Of a stretch of 64,000 nt of DNA, positions 25,494 to 33,591 are shown in pieces. The DNA comes from JAUYQR01 sp050632395 (lineage in GTDB: Bacteria > Pseudomonadota > Alphaproteobacteria > Rhodobacterales > Rhodobacteraceae), in the NCBI RefSeq assembly GCF_050632395.1, contig NZ_CP192600.1, forward strand, positions 744,001 to 808,000, given 5' to 3'. Position 1 is the first letter of the stretch. Every line of letters begins with the position of its first letter. Under the pieces are notes generated by a model that ran no database searches, had not been told where the DNA came from, and saw nothing but the letters and a program-made list of their open reading frames with translations. Both the position numbers and the translations under genes were made by a program.

Positions 25494-25525
25494 GGGCGGC
25501 CCATGTCGGGCCGCCCTTTGTTTTC
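25494..25525 (+). terminator. Rho-independent terminator after the ABC ATPase gene
   Basis: Perfect 9-bp stem (arms GGGCGGCCC at 25494-25502 and GGGCCGCCC at 25508-25516, 5-nt loop) followed by TTTGTTTT. It starts 11 nt after the ATPase stop codon and ends the regulator-ATPase transcript. The mirror strand lacks a comparable T-tract for the convergent rppH gene. Confidence 0.88.
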
Positions 25526-25536
25526 AATATGTTGCT

Positions 25537-26016
25537 TCACGCCAGATAGGCACGGAAGCTGCGGACGACTTGTTCGTAGACGGTGCGTTTGAAGGGGACG
25601 ATTTCGGCGATCATCTGGTCGGCGGGAATCCAGCGCCAGCTTGAAAATTCAGGGTGGTGGGTGTCGATCTTCACGTCGCTGTCTTGGCCGAGGAAGCGGA
25701 ACAGGAACCACTTCTGTTTCTGGCCGCGATAGTTGCCGCCCCAGACCTTGCCCAAAAGCTCGGGCGGGAGGTCGTAGGTCACCCAGCCGTGGGTTTTTGC
25801 AATGCTTTCAACGAGATCGGCGGTGATTCCGGTTTCTTCCCACAACTCGCGCAGGGCGGCGGCTTTCGGTTTTTCGCCGTCGTCGATGCCACCTTGCGGC
25901 ATTTGCCAGGCGGGCGAAGGGCTGTCGAGGCGCTGGCCGGCGAAGACGAGGCCTTCGGTGTTGATCAGCATGACGCCGACGCAGGGGCGGTAGGGAAGGG
26001 TGTCGGGATCGGTCAT
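25537..26016 (-). CDS. rppH: RNA pyrophosphohydrolase (Nudix)
   Basis: 159 residues from the ATG at 26016, the usual RppH length; the longer open frame upstream is low-complexity. It removes pyrophosphate from the 5' end of triphosphorylated mRNA and may also hydrolyse dinucleoside oligophosphates. The Nudix box is complete: GGIDDGEKPKAAALRELWEE followed by TGI, with the REL-EE core. The N-terminal YRPCVGVMLINTEGLVFAGQR and the WVTYDLP segment match the alphaproteobacterial RppH/NudH type. It is the last gene downstream of ctpA, but 134 nt of repeats and hairpins separate the two. Confidence 0.93.
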   Translation of the reverse strand: MTDPDTLPYRPCVGVMLINTEGLVFAGQRLDSPSPAWQMPQGGIDDGEKPKAAALRELWEETGITADLVESIAKTHGWVTYDLPPELLGKVWGGNYRGQKQKWFLFRFLGQDSDVKIDTHHPEFSSWRWIPADQMIAEIVPFKRTVYEQVVRSFRAYLA

Positions 26017-26056
26017 GCGGGGTGCCTGAAAGCCGTTTGAGCGGGTCTGGCCTGCG

Positions 26057-26107
26057 TATGGCAAGCGTATGGCAAGTGTCTGGCAGCTTGACCGCCCGGA
26101 TGGCAAG
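26057..26107. repeat. Short tandem 11-nt repeats upstream of rppH
   Basis: Two near-identical 11-mers, TATGGCAAGCG (26057-26067) and TATGGCAAGTG (26068-26078), are followed by a degenerate third, TCTGGCAGCTT, and the core ATGGCAAGC reappears at 26099-26107. The repeats occupy the position where the rppH promoter or leader would lie. Function unknown. Confidence 0.5.
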
Positions 26108-26116
26108 CCACCCTCC

Positions 26117-26160
26117 CCTCCCCCGCGCGGGGGGGGAGGCACGCCCTTGATCAGGGCGTG
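26117..26160 (-). terminator. Double hairpin at the end of ctpA
   Basis: A first 8-bp hairpin (arms CACGCCCT/AGGGCGTG, 26140-26160) contains the ctpA stop codon; directly downstream on the minus strand is a second, C/G-run hairpin (arms CCTCCCC/GGGGAGG, 26117-26139). There is no T-tract. Together they probably stabilise or end the gpmI-envC-ctpA message. Confidence 0.45.
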
Positions 26161-27503
26161 GCTTCGGGGGCGATGGCGGTGAGGCCCTTGAGAATGTCTA
26201 CGGCGTAGGCAAGCTGGTAGTCCTCGTCGCGGAGCTTGGCCGATTCCTCGGCCCGGGCGAGTTCCTCTTCGTAGAGGCGCTTTTCGTCATCGGTCATCGA
26301 ATCGTTCGAGATCGCGCCGCGCAGGCTTGCCTCGGTGCGGTCGCCCACGGCCGATGCCGGACCCTTTTCATCGGCGCCTTCGACAGGCGGTTCGACGGCG
26401 GGCTGGTTGACCACGATGTCCGGCGAGATGCCGAGCGCCTGGATGGAACGGCCCGATGGCGTGTAGTAGCGCGCGGTGGTCAGGCGCATGGCGCCGTCGC
26501 CGCGCAGCGGGATAAGGGTCTGGACCGAACCCTTGCCGAAGCTTTTGGTGCCGACGACAATGGCGCGGCGGTGGTCTTGCAGCGCGCCGGCGACGATTTC
26601 GGACGCCGAGGCCGAGCCGCCGTTGATCAGAAGAACGATCGGCTTGCCGTTGATCAGGTCACCCGGCTGGGCATTGTAGCGTTCGCCGCTGGCCGGATCG
26701 CGGCCACGGGTGGAGACGATCTCGCCCTTGTCGAGGAAGGCGTCGGAGACGCTGATCGCCTCGTTCAGAAGACCGCCGGGGTTGTTGCGCAGGTCGATGA
26801 CCACGCCATCCAGCTTGTCGATGCCGCCCAGTTCCTCGATGCCCTTCTTCAGCGCGTCGTTCATGCCGGGGGTGGTCTGGTCGTTGAAGGTGGTGATGCG
26901 CAGCACGACGGTATTGCCGACGGTGCGGCCGCGTACGGCGGAGAGTTTGATGGTGTCGCGGATGATCGACACGTCGAAGGGTTCGGGCGTGCCTTCACGG
27001 ACCACGGTGATGATGATTTCCGACCCGATCGGGCCGCGCATCATGGCGACGGCGTCGTCGAGGACGAGGCCGAGGACGGATTCGCCGTTGACGTGGGTGA
27101 TAAAGTCGCCGGCCTGAATCCCTGCCTTGGCGGCCGGGGTGCCATCCATCGGCGAGATCACCTTGATGAAGCCTTCTTCCTGCGTCACCTCGATGCCGAG
27201 GCCGCCGAATTCGCCGCGGGTCTGCACCTGCATGTCGTCGAAGTCTTTCGCCGACAGGTAGCTGGAGTGCGGGTCGAGCGAGGTGAGCATGCCGTTGATC
27301 GCGGCCTCGACCAGCGCTTCGGTTTCGACCGGTTCGACATATTGCGCGCGGATGCGTTCGAAGATGTCACCGAAGAGGTCGAGCTGTTCGTAGACCGAGC
27401 TGTCCTTGGCGGCTTCCTGCGCGAGGAGGGGCCCTGCCACTTGCGTGGTCAGAAGCGCGCCTGCCACGGTTCCGCCGAGGGCGGCCATCACGAATTTCTT
27501 CAT
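26151..27503 (-). CDS. ctpA: Carboxy-terminal processing peptidase (S41 family, CtpA)
   Basis: 450 residues. Signal peptide MKKFVMAALGGTVAGALLTT with cleavage near LLAQ places it in the periplasm. A PDZ domain (about 90-175, RGEFGGLGIEV...DFITHVNGESV) is followed by the S41 protease core: catalytic Ser in GGSASASEIVAGALQD and Lys in TKSFGKGSVQT. CtpA-type enzymes trim C-termini of envelope proteins and control peptidoglycan hydrolases, often via partner proteins. It starts 7 nt after the EnvC-like gene, which fits joint control of wall cleavage at division. The acidic C-terminal tail after residue 390 is not part of the protease fold. Confidence 0.93.
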   Translation of the reverse strand: MKKFVMAALGGTVAGALLTTQVAGPLLAQEAAKDSSVYEQLDLFGDIFERIRAQYVEPVETEALVEAAINGMLTSLDPHSSYLSAKDFDDMQVQTRGEFGGLGIEVTQEEGFIKVISPMDGTPAAKAGIQAGDFITHVNGESVLGLVLDDAVAMMRGPIGSEIIITVVREGTPEPFDVSIIRDTIKLSAVRGRTVGNTVVLRITTFNDQTTPGMNDALKKGIEELGGIDKLDGVVIDLRNNPGGLLNEAISVSDAFLDKGEIVSTRGRDPASGERYNAQPGDLINGKPIVLLINGGSASASEIVAGALQDHRRAIVVGTKSFGKGSVQTLIPLRGDGAMRLTTARYYTPSGRSIQALGISPDIVVNQPAVEPPVEGADEKGPASAVGDRTEASLRGAISNDSMTDDEKRLYEEELARAEESAKLRDEDYQLAYAVDILKGLTAIAPEATP

Positions 27504-27510
27504 GCTCGTC

Positions 27511-28632
27511 TCAGTCTCCTTTGCGGGCGGTTGCGGCGAACCAGTCTTCCGGGTTCACGGGCAGGGCGCCCTGTCTGAGTTCCATATAAAGCGTTTCCGT
27601 GTCGCGAGGGCCAGAGCCATCTGCCGACACGGCGGTAAATTCACTGGCACCGGCTTCGGTACCGCCCATGAGGCCGAGGGGGGCGCCTTGGGGCACGACC
27701 TCTCCCACCTCGCCGTAGACGGTATCGAGTCCGGCCAGAACCAATAAATAACCGTCGCCGGGTTCGACGATCATCACGTTTCCGTAGTCGAGAAGCGGGC
27801 CGCGGTAACGGATGGTGGAGGGCCATGGCGCGGTGACGAGGGCACGGGGCTGGGTGGCAAGGGCGATGCCGGGGCGGCGGGTGCCGGCGGCGTCGGCCTC
27901 GTCGGCGCGGCGGATGAGGGTGCCGAGGACGGGGAGGGGAAGGGTGCCCTTGGCGGCGGAGAAGGTCTGGTCCTGCCGGTCGTCGACGTTGAGGGCGAGG
28001 CCCGCGGCGAAGGCGTCGAGGGTATCGGCGCTTTCCAGAAGGCCGCGCAGCACCTCGGGGTCGTCGGTGAAGCGTTTCGGCAGTTCGGTGCGGTCGGAGA
28101 TCGCTTGGGAAAGGGCGCTGCGGGCGGATTGCGCGGCGGCGAGGCCTTCGGACAGGGTATCGCCGGCGGAAAGCTGGAGGGTGCGAAGCTGGTTCAGTTC
28201 GGCCAGTTCGGCCTTCAGTTTCTGTGCCTGAGCCTGCAGGGCGGGGGTCACGTCAGCCAGCATCATGCCGGAGCGAACGGTGCCCAAGGGGCCGTCGGGA
28301 TGCAGCAGGAGTAGCGGCGCGGGGGATTGTTCCATGCCCGCGAGCACCGCGAGAAGCTGGGCGATGCGGGTGCTTTGGGTGTCGAACTGCAAGGTCAGGG
28401 TGGCTTCGCGCAGGCGTGCCTCGCGCAGGGCGGTGCGGAGTGCTGCGAGGCCCTGTTCGTAGGCGCGGATCGTCTGGCTGAGGGCGGTGACGCGGTCCCG
28501 CGCCTCGGTTGCCTGATCAAGCGCGGTGACGGCGGCTTGCAGGTCTGCGGCCGCGGCGGCGGCCTGTTCGGCCACCGTTTCGGCGCGCAAGGGGGTTGCG
28601 AGGAGAAGAAGGACGAGCGCGGCGCGGATCAT
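27511..28632 (-). CDS. EnvC-like murein hydrolase activator (degenerate M23/LytM domain)
   Basis: 373 residues: signal peptide ending near residue 17 (TPLRA-ET), a long coiled-coil (about 18-220) and a C-terminal LytM fold (about 255-365). The zinc ligands of active M23 enzymes are all missing: the HxGxD region reads RPGIALATQP, the YxHL region reads LVLAGL, and the final HxH region reads LYMELR. That is the EnvC pattern: EnvC does not cut peptidoglycan but activates amidases at the septum. The gene overlaps gpmI by 4 nt and precedes ctpA by 7 nt; the order gpmI-envC-ctpA is common in alphaproteobacteria. Confidence 0.88.
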   Translation of the reverse strand: MIRAALVLLLLATPLRAETVAEQAAAAAADLQAAVTALDQATEARDRVTALSQTIRAYEQGLAALRTALREARLREATLTLQFDTQSTRIAQLLAVLAGMEQSPAPLLLLHPDGPLGTVRSGMMLADVTPALQAQAQKLKAELAELNQLRTLQLSAGDTLSEGLAAAQSARSALSQAISDRTELPKRFTDDPEVLRGLLESADTLDAFAAGLALNVDDRQDQTFSAAKGTLPLPVLGTLIRRADEADAAGTRRPGIALATQPRALVTAPWPSTIRYRGPLLDYGNVMIVEPGDGYLLVLAGLDTVYGEVGEVVPQGAPLGLMGGTEAGASEFTAVSADGSGPRDTETLYMELRQGALPVNPEDWFAATARKGD

Positions 28633-30146
28633 GCGATGAGGCTGGTCCCGGTCATTTCGGCGGGTTGTGGCAGGCCCATCAGTTGCAGGAGCGTGGGCGC
28701 AAGATCGGAAAGGCGGCCGTCGCGCAGGGTGGCGCCGGGCGGGCCGCCGACGAGGATCACCGGGACGGGGTTGGTGGTGTGGGCGGTGTGCGGGCCGCCG
28801 GTGACGGGATCGACCATCAACTCGCAGTTGCCGTGGTCGGCGCAGATCAGCATGGCGCCGCCGCGGGCTTCGAGGGCCGCCAGCGCACGGGCGAGGCCCT
28901 GATCCACCGCCTCGCAGGCCTTGATCGCTGCGGGCAGGCTGCCGGTGTGGCCGACCATGTCGGGGTTGGCGAAGTTCACGACGATCAGGTCATAGCCGTG
29001 GTCGATTGCGGCGACGAGTTTGTCGGCCACTTCGGGCGCGCTCATTTCCGGTTGCAGGTCGTAGGTGGCGACCTTGGGGGAAAGCGGCATGGCGCGGTCT
29101 TCGCCGGGGTAGGGCACCTCGCGGCCACCGTTCAGGAAGAAGGTGACGTGGGGGTATTTTTCGGTCTCGGCCAGCCGGAACTGGGTGCGGCCGTGGTTCG
29201 AGACCCATTCGCCGAGGGTGTTGACGAGGACGCGCTTGGGGAAGGCGGTGGCCATGTAGGCGTTGTGGGCGGTGGAGTATTCGACCATGCCGAGCATGGC
29301 GGACCACTTTGGCCGGGGGCCGGTGTCGAAGGCGCTGAAAGCGGGGTCGCCGAGGGCGGCGAGGATTTCGCGGGCGCGGTCGGCGCGGAAGTTCAGGCAG
29401 AAGATGCCGTCGCCGTCCTTTGCGCCGTGGTAGCCGTCGATCACGGTGGGGGCGAGGAATTCGTCGGTTTCGCCCTTGGCATAGGAGTGGATCACGGCGG
29501 TGGCGGCATCGGGGGCGGCTTCGCCCGTGGCGCGGACGATGGCGCGGTAGGCGCGTTCCACCCGGTCCCAGCGGTTGTCACGGTCCATCGCCCAGTAGCG
29601 GCCGATCACGGTGGCGACCGTTGCGCCCTTGGGCAGGGCGGCCGTCAATTGCGCCATGAAACTGGCGGCGGAGGAGGGGGCGACGTCGCGACCATCGGTG
29701 ATCGCATGGAGGGCCACCGGCACGCCTTGGGTGGTGATGGCGTTGCAGGCGGCGATGATGTGGCTGATGTGGCCATGCACACCGCCGCTCGACACGACGC
29801 CCATCAGGTGCGCGGTGCCGCCTTGCGCGCGGACCTTGGCTGCGAAGGCGGTGACTTCGGGGTTCTGGGCGAAGCTGCCGTCTTCTACGGCAAGGTCGAT
29901 GGCACCAAGGTCCATCGCCACGACGCGGCCCGCGCCGATGTTGGTGTGGCCAACCTCGGAGTTGCCCATCTGGCCGGTGGGCAGGCCCACATCGGGGCCG
30001 TGGGTGATGAGGGTGGCGTGGGGGCGGGTGGCCCAGAGGCGGTTGAAGGTGGGGACGTTGGCCTGCGCCGGGGCGGAGACCGCCGGATTGTCACCGATGC
30101 CCCAGCCGTCGAGAATGCAGAGAACGACGGGTTTCGGTGCGGGCAT
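28629..30146 (-). CDS. gpmI: 2,3-bisphosphoglycerate-independent phosphoglycerate mutase
   Basis: 505 residues from the ATG at 30146, normal for GpmI. It interconverts 3- and 2-phosphoglycerate in glycolysis using two Mn ions and a phosphoserine. The alkaline-phosphatase-like fold is seen in LCILDGWG (metal Asp), GQMGNSEVGH (the catalytic Ser), GVVSSGGVHGH, ITDGRDVAP, VNFANPDMVGHTG and CADHGNCE with the C-terminal metal ligands, then THTTNPVPVI-like HTTNPVPVIL. It is the first gene of the gpmI-envC-ctpA unit, with its stop overlapping the envC start. Confidence 0.96.
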   Translation of the reverse strand: MPAPKPVVLCILDGWGIGDNPAVSAPAQANVPTFNRLWATRPHATLITHGPDVGLPTGQMGNSEVGHTNIGAGRVVAMDLGAIDLAVEDGSFAQNPEVTAFAAKVRAQGGTAHLMGVVSSGGVHGHISHIIAACNAITTQGVPVALHAITDGRDVAPSSAASFMAQLTAALPKGATVATVIGRYWAMDRDNRWDRVERAYRAIVRATGEAAPDAATAVIHSYAKGETDEFLAPTVIDGYHGAKDGDGIFCLNFRADRAREILAALGDPAFSAFDTGPRPKWSAMLGMVEYSTAHNAYMATAFPKRVLVNTLGEWVSNHGRTQFRLAETEKYPHVTFFLNGGREVPYPGEDRAMPLSPKVATYDLQPEMSAPEVADKLVAAIDHGYDLIVVNFANPDMVGHTGSLPAAIKACEAVDQGLARALAALEARGGAMLICADHGNCELMVDPVTGGPHTAHTTNPVPVILVGGPPGATLRDGRLSDLAPTLLQLMGLPQPAEMTGTSLIA

Positions 30147-30245
30147 GGGGAGGCTCCTGTTGCTCGGTCGGGTTTTACGCGCATGGCGGGGGCGGGGCAA
30201 CGGGGGGATTTGGGCGCAGATGGTGGGCGACGCGCTGCTGGAAGG

Positions 30246-31166
30246 TCAGCCTTCTGCGATTGAACCTTCGCGGAGTGCGGCCTTTTCTCGCACGCGCTGG
30301 CGCCAGAGCGTGAAGACCCCCGCCGCGACCACGATCCCGGCACCGATGGCGACGTTCAGGCGCAAGACCTCGCCGAACACGAAGAGGCCGACCATCGAGG
30401 CGAACACCAGTTGCAGGTAGGCGAAGGGTTGGATGGCGGAAGCCTCGGCCACGGCATAGGCCTTGATCAGGAGCCAGTGGCCGGTCACGGCAGTGCAGCA
30501 CAGAAGGCCCATCCATCCCCAATCGGCGGCGGACATTGGTGCCCAGTTCCACAGGCCGACCGGCGTCATGGCGAGTGCGCCTGCGACGCCGGTCCAGAAG
30601 AAACTGACCGAGGCGCTGTCCTTGCGGGCGACGTAGCGGGTGAGCAGGCCGTAGATGGCGAACATGGTGGCGGCAAGAAGCGGCACCAGCGCCCAAGGCG
30701 AGAACACGCCCGCGCTGGGTTTTAGGATGATCAGGATGCCGACAAAGCCGACGAGAATGGCGGTCCAGCGCCGCCAGCCGACCTTTTCGCCAAGGATCGG
30801 GCCAGAGAGGGCGGCGACGAGGAGGGGGTAGCTGGTAAAGACGGCGTGCGCCTCGATCAGGCCAAGGTGGACGAAGCCGACCACCATGATGCAAATTTCG
30901 ACCACGAGGAGGACGCCGCGGAAAATCTGGGTCAAGGGGTAGGCGCTGCGGGCGGCGGCCCGGATGCCGCCGGGGCTGCGCGCGGCAAGGGCCACAGCGA
31001 AGAGGCCGAAGAACCAGAACCTGATCATCACGATCATGGTCACGCCGTAAGCGTCGCCCAGATGGCGCGAAATCCCGTCTTGCGCGGCAAAGACAATCGT
31101 CGTGGCGATCATCAGCCAGATGCCGAGCATGGTATTCTGCGGCGCGGTCATGGTGCGGGTGGTCAT
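30246..31166 (-). CDS. EamA/DMT superfamily transporter
   Basis: 306 residues with ten membrane segments in two five-helix EamA repeats (about 15-150 and 160-285), the RhaT/EamA exporter arrangement. Typical segments are RFWFFGLFAVALA in the first repeat and PFAYLQLVFASMVGLFVFGEVL in the second. Such proteins export amino acids or other metabolites; no substrate can be stated. ATGs at 31166 and 31151 are both possible starts. It is convergent with nothing on the plus strand and lies 99 nt upstream of gpmI on the same strand. Confidence 0.82.
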   Translation of the reverse strand: MTTRTMTAPQNTMLGIWLMIATTIVFAAQDGISRHLGDAYGVTMIVMIRFWFFGLFAVALAARSPGGIRAAARSAYPLTQIFRGVLLVVEICIMVVGFVHLGLIEAHAVFTSYPLLVAALSGPILGEKVGWRRWTAILVGFVGILIILKPSAGVFSPWALVPLLAATMFAIYGLLTRYVARKDSASVSFFWTGVAGALAMTPVGLWNWAPMSAADWGWMGLLCCTAVTGHWLLIKAYAVAEASAIQPFAYLQLVFASMVGLFVFGEVLRLNVAIGAGIVVAAGVFTLWRQRVREKAALREGSIAEG

Positions 31167-31197
31167 GGCTGCGCCCGTAGCACGGCAGAGGACCGGG

Positions 31198-31878
31198 TTA
31201 CAGGGGGTGTTCTGGGGGAAGTGCGCCTGTTGTCATGTGGCGCTTGCGGCCAAAGCCGGGTTGGCGGGTGACGGTGAAGCCCGCCTCGGCCAGCGCGCGG
31301 CGGACGTGGCCTGCGGCGGTGTAGGTGGCGAAGGTGCCGCCGGGGGCGGTGTGGCGGGCGACCTCATGCAGCAGGTCGGGGGACCAAAGCTCGGGGTTCT
31401 TGGCCGGGGAAAAGCCGTCTAGGAACCATGCGTCAGCGCGGCCCTGCCATGCGGGAAGGGTGTCGCGGGCGTCGCCGAGGATGATGGTGGCGGTGATGTG
31501 CGGGAAGTGGAGCGTGGTGGCGCCGGTGGACCATTGGGTGAGGAGGGTTTCGGCGTGGGGGGCGACTTCGGGGAAGGCGGCGAGGGCGCGGGCCATGTCG
31601 GTGGCGGGGAGGGGGAAGGCCTCGAAGCTGGTGAAGTGCAGGTTCTTGTCGCCGGTGTGAGCCGCGAGGGTGGCGAGGAGGTTGAGGCCGGTGCCGAAAC
31701 CGAGTTCCGCGATGTGGAAGCCGTCGTGGAAGCGGTCGGGGAGGTGGTTGCCGGCGAGGAAGACGTGGCGGGTTTCGGCGAGGCCGCCGGACAGCGAGAA
31801 ATACGGGTCGTCGAAGGCGCGGGAGACGGGGATCACCTCGTCGCGCCAATCCAAGTCCGGTTGTGGGTGTGGTGGCAT
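31198..31878 (-). CDS. mnmD: MnmD-type tRNA (5-methylaminomethyl-2-thiouridine) methyltransferase
   Basis: 226 residues from the ATG at 31878; an open frame extends upstream but is antisense to the oxidoreductase gene. The SAM-binding core reads HIAELGFGTGLNLLATL, the acidic DAWFLDGFSPAKNPELW segment is diagnostic of the MnmD domain, and the C-terminus has the GFGRKRHMTTG signature. It methylates the wobble uridine side chain nm5s2U34 to mnm5s2U34. In E. coli this domain is fused to an FAD oxidoreductase as MnmC; here the oxidoreductase is a separate divergent gene 45 nt away. Relatives are often annotated DUF752. Confidence 0.9.
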   Translation of the reverse strand: MPPHPQPDLDWRDEVIPVSRAFDDPYFSLSGGLAETRHVFLAGNHLPDRFHDGFHIAELGFGTGLNLLATLAAHTGDKNLHFTSFEAFPLPATDMARALAAFPEVAPHAETLLTQWSTGATTLHFPHITATIILGDARDTLPAWQGRADAWFLDGFSPAKNPELWSPDLLHEVARHTAPGGTFATYTAAGHVRRALAEAGFTVTRQPGFGRKRHMTTGALPPEHPL

Positions 31879-31923
31879 TTGCGTTACCCCGGTTTGACGG
31901 TTGCATGGGCAAGGGCGGGCGGA

Positions 31924-32967
31924 ATGGCAAGGGTGGATGTGACGGTGGATGTCACGGTTCGCGGGGCAGGGATCTTTGGCCTGTCGATTGCCTTTGCCTG
32001 CGCGCGGCGCGGGGCGCGGGTGCGGGTGATCGACCCCGGTGGCGTTGGTGCGGGATCGTCGGGCGGGCTGGTGGGGGCGTTGGCGCCGCATGTGCCGGAG
32101 GCGTGGAACGGCAAGAAGCAGTTTCAGCTGGAAAGCTTGCTGATGGCCGAGGCCTGGTGGGGCGAGGTGGGCGAGGTGTCCGGGTTGCCGACAGGGTATC
32201 TGCGGTCGGGGCGGTTGCAGCCATTGGCCGATGCGCGGGCGGTGGAGGTGGCGCGGGCGCGCGAGGTGACGGCGGCGGCGCTGTGGGGCGATGCGGCGGT
32301 GTGGCGGGTGGAGGCTGCGCCTGAGGGTTGGGGGCCGGTGTCGGCCACGGGGCTTGTGGTGCGCGACACTCTGACGGCGCGGCTGTCGCCACGGATGGGG
32401 CTGGCGGCGCTGGCTGGGGCGGTGGTGGCGCTGGGCGGCGAGGTGGTGCGGGAGGGGGCGGAGGCGGGTGCGGTGGTGGATGCGACCGGGGTGGCGGGGC
32501 TGGCGGCGCTTTCGGGTGCGGTGGGCAAGACGATCGGTGGCGGGGTGAAGGGGCAGGCGGCGGCGCTGCGGTTCGATGCGGCGGGGTGGCCGCAGGTGTT
32601 TGCGGATGCGCTGCATATCGTGCCGCATGTGGACGGGACGGTGGCGATCGGGTCGACCAGCGAAAGCGCGTGGGACGATCTGGCGACCGATGCGGCGCTG
32701 GAGGCGTTGATAGCGCAGGCGGAGGCGGCGGTGCCGATGCTGGCGGGGGCGCCGGTGGTGGAACGGTGGGCGGGGGTCAGGCCACGGGCGCGAAGCCGTG
32801 CGCCGATGCTGGGGCCGTGGCCGGGGCGTGCGGGGTGGTTCGTGGCGAACGGGGGGTTCAAGATCGGGTTCGGGATGGCGCCGAAACTGGCCGAGGTGAT
32901 GGCTGATCTGGTGCTGGATGGGCGCGACGCGGTGCCGGAGGCGTTTCGCGTGGACGCCTCGCTTTAG
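31924..32967 (+). CDS. FAD-dependent oxidoreductase (DadA/ThiO type), possible MnmC-oxidase partner
   Basis: 347 residues from the ATG at 31924. The dinucleotide fold VRGAGIFGLSIAFACARRGARV at the N-terminus has the GxGxxG pattern, followed by GAGSSGGLVGALAPH, and the C-terminal RPRARSRAPMLGP...WFVANGGFKIGFGMAPKLAE closes the FAD site as in the DAO family. It is divergent from mnmD with only 45 nt between starts. In fused MnmC the FAD domain removes the carboxymethyl group from cmnm5s2U34 so that MnmD can methylate it, and this gene is the natural candidate for that step. A glycine-oxidase-like role is the alternative. The coding sequence is extremely G-rich. Confidence 0.82.
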   Translation: MARVDVTVDVTVRGAGIFGLSIAFACARRGARVRVIDPGGVGAGSSGGLVGALAPHVPEAWNGKKQFQLESLLMAEAWWGEVGEVSGLPTGYLRSGRLQPLADARAVEVARAREVTAAALWGDAAVWRVEAAPEGWGPVSATGLVVRDTLTARLSPRMGLAALAGAVVALGGEVVREGAEAGAVVDATGVAGLAALSGAVGKTIGGGVKGQAAALRFDAAGWPQVFADALHIVPHVDGTVAIGSTSESAWDDLATDAALEALIAQAEAAVPMLAGAPVVERWAGVRPRARSRAPMLGPWPGRAGWFVANGGFKIGFGMAPKLAEVMADLVLDGRDAVPEAFRVDASL

Positions 32968-33034
32968 GGGGCTGTCTGCCCCCTCGCCCCGGCGGGCCGG
33001 GGCTCACCCCCGAGGATATTTCGCGAAGGGGAAG
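32967..33034 (+). repeat. Tandem hairpins and Rhodobacterales-type intergenic element, copy C
   Basis: Immediately after the oxidoreductase stop: hairpin GGGGGC/GCCCCC (32967-32983), a second hairpin GCCCCG/CGGGGC (32986-33003), then the conserved tail GGATATTTCGCGAAGGGG plus AAG (33014-33034). It fills the gap between two convergent genes and probably ends the oxidoreductase transcript. Confidence 0.6.
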
Positions 33035-33037
33035 CCT

Positions 33038-33577
33038 TCAAATGCGGGAGGCTTCGGCGCGGAGCGCCTGCATCAGCTCGGTCAGGGCCTTTTGGTAGCG
33101 CGCGTCGATCAGGCGGCCTTCGGGGGTGAAGGCGTGGGCGGCGTCAGCGACCAGAACCTCGGGGCCGCTGAGAAGGCGGGGGCGGAACGGGGTGAGGGCG
33201 AGGCGGAGCGAAAATTGCGAGCGGTCGCCACCCCCGCGGCCGTCGGCGGCGGAGACGATCGCCACCGGCTTGTCGCGGAAGGGCGCGCCTTTGGTGCGGC
33301 TGACCCAGTCGAGCGCGTTCTTCAGGACGCCGGGGAGCGCCTTGTTGTATTCGGGCGTGGCGATGACGATGGCATCTGCGGCGGCGATCTGGTCGGCGAG
33401 GGTTTGCACATCGGGCGGGATGCCGTGGGCATCTTCGAGGTCGCCGTCATAGAGGGGGAGGCGGAGGTTGGCCTCGGTCTGGGTCGCGTCGCCGAAGGCC
33501 GTGCGGGCCTCGGCCAGAAGGCGGCGGTTGGTCGATGCGGCGCGCAGGGCGCCGGGGATGCCGAGGAGGGTGAGCAT
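33038..33577 (-). CDS. NADPH-dependent FMN reductase family protein
   Basis: 179 residues from the ATG at 33577. The flavodoxin-like fold of the SsuE/ChrR group is visible: GIPGALRAASTNRRLL (FMN phosphate loop), IVIATPEYNKALPGVLKNALDW (the PEYN flavin-contact motif) and KPVAIVSAADGRGGGDRSQF. It reduces FMN or quinones with NAD(P)H in the cytoplasm. It starts 14 nt after the GNAT gene on the same strand and is the last gene of the unit from the LuxR-type regulator. Exact acceptor unknown. Confidence 0.9.
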   Translation of the reverse strand: MLTLLGIPGALRAASTNRRLLAEARTAFGDATQTEANLRLPLYDGDLEDAHGIPPDVQTLADQIAAADAIVIATPEYNKALPGVLKNALDWVSRTKGAPFRDKPVAIVSAADGRGGGDRSQFSLRLALTPFRPRLLSGPEVLVADAAHAFTPEGRLIDARYQKALTELMQALRAEASRI

Positions 33578-33591
33578 GGGAAGCCTTCGGG

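Noticed and set aside
28596..30263. 555-codon plus-strand open frame antisense to gpmI
   Set aside because: Glycine/histidine-rich shadow without any family motif; gpmI on the other strand has all catalytic residues.
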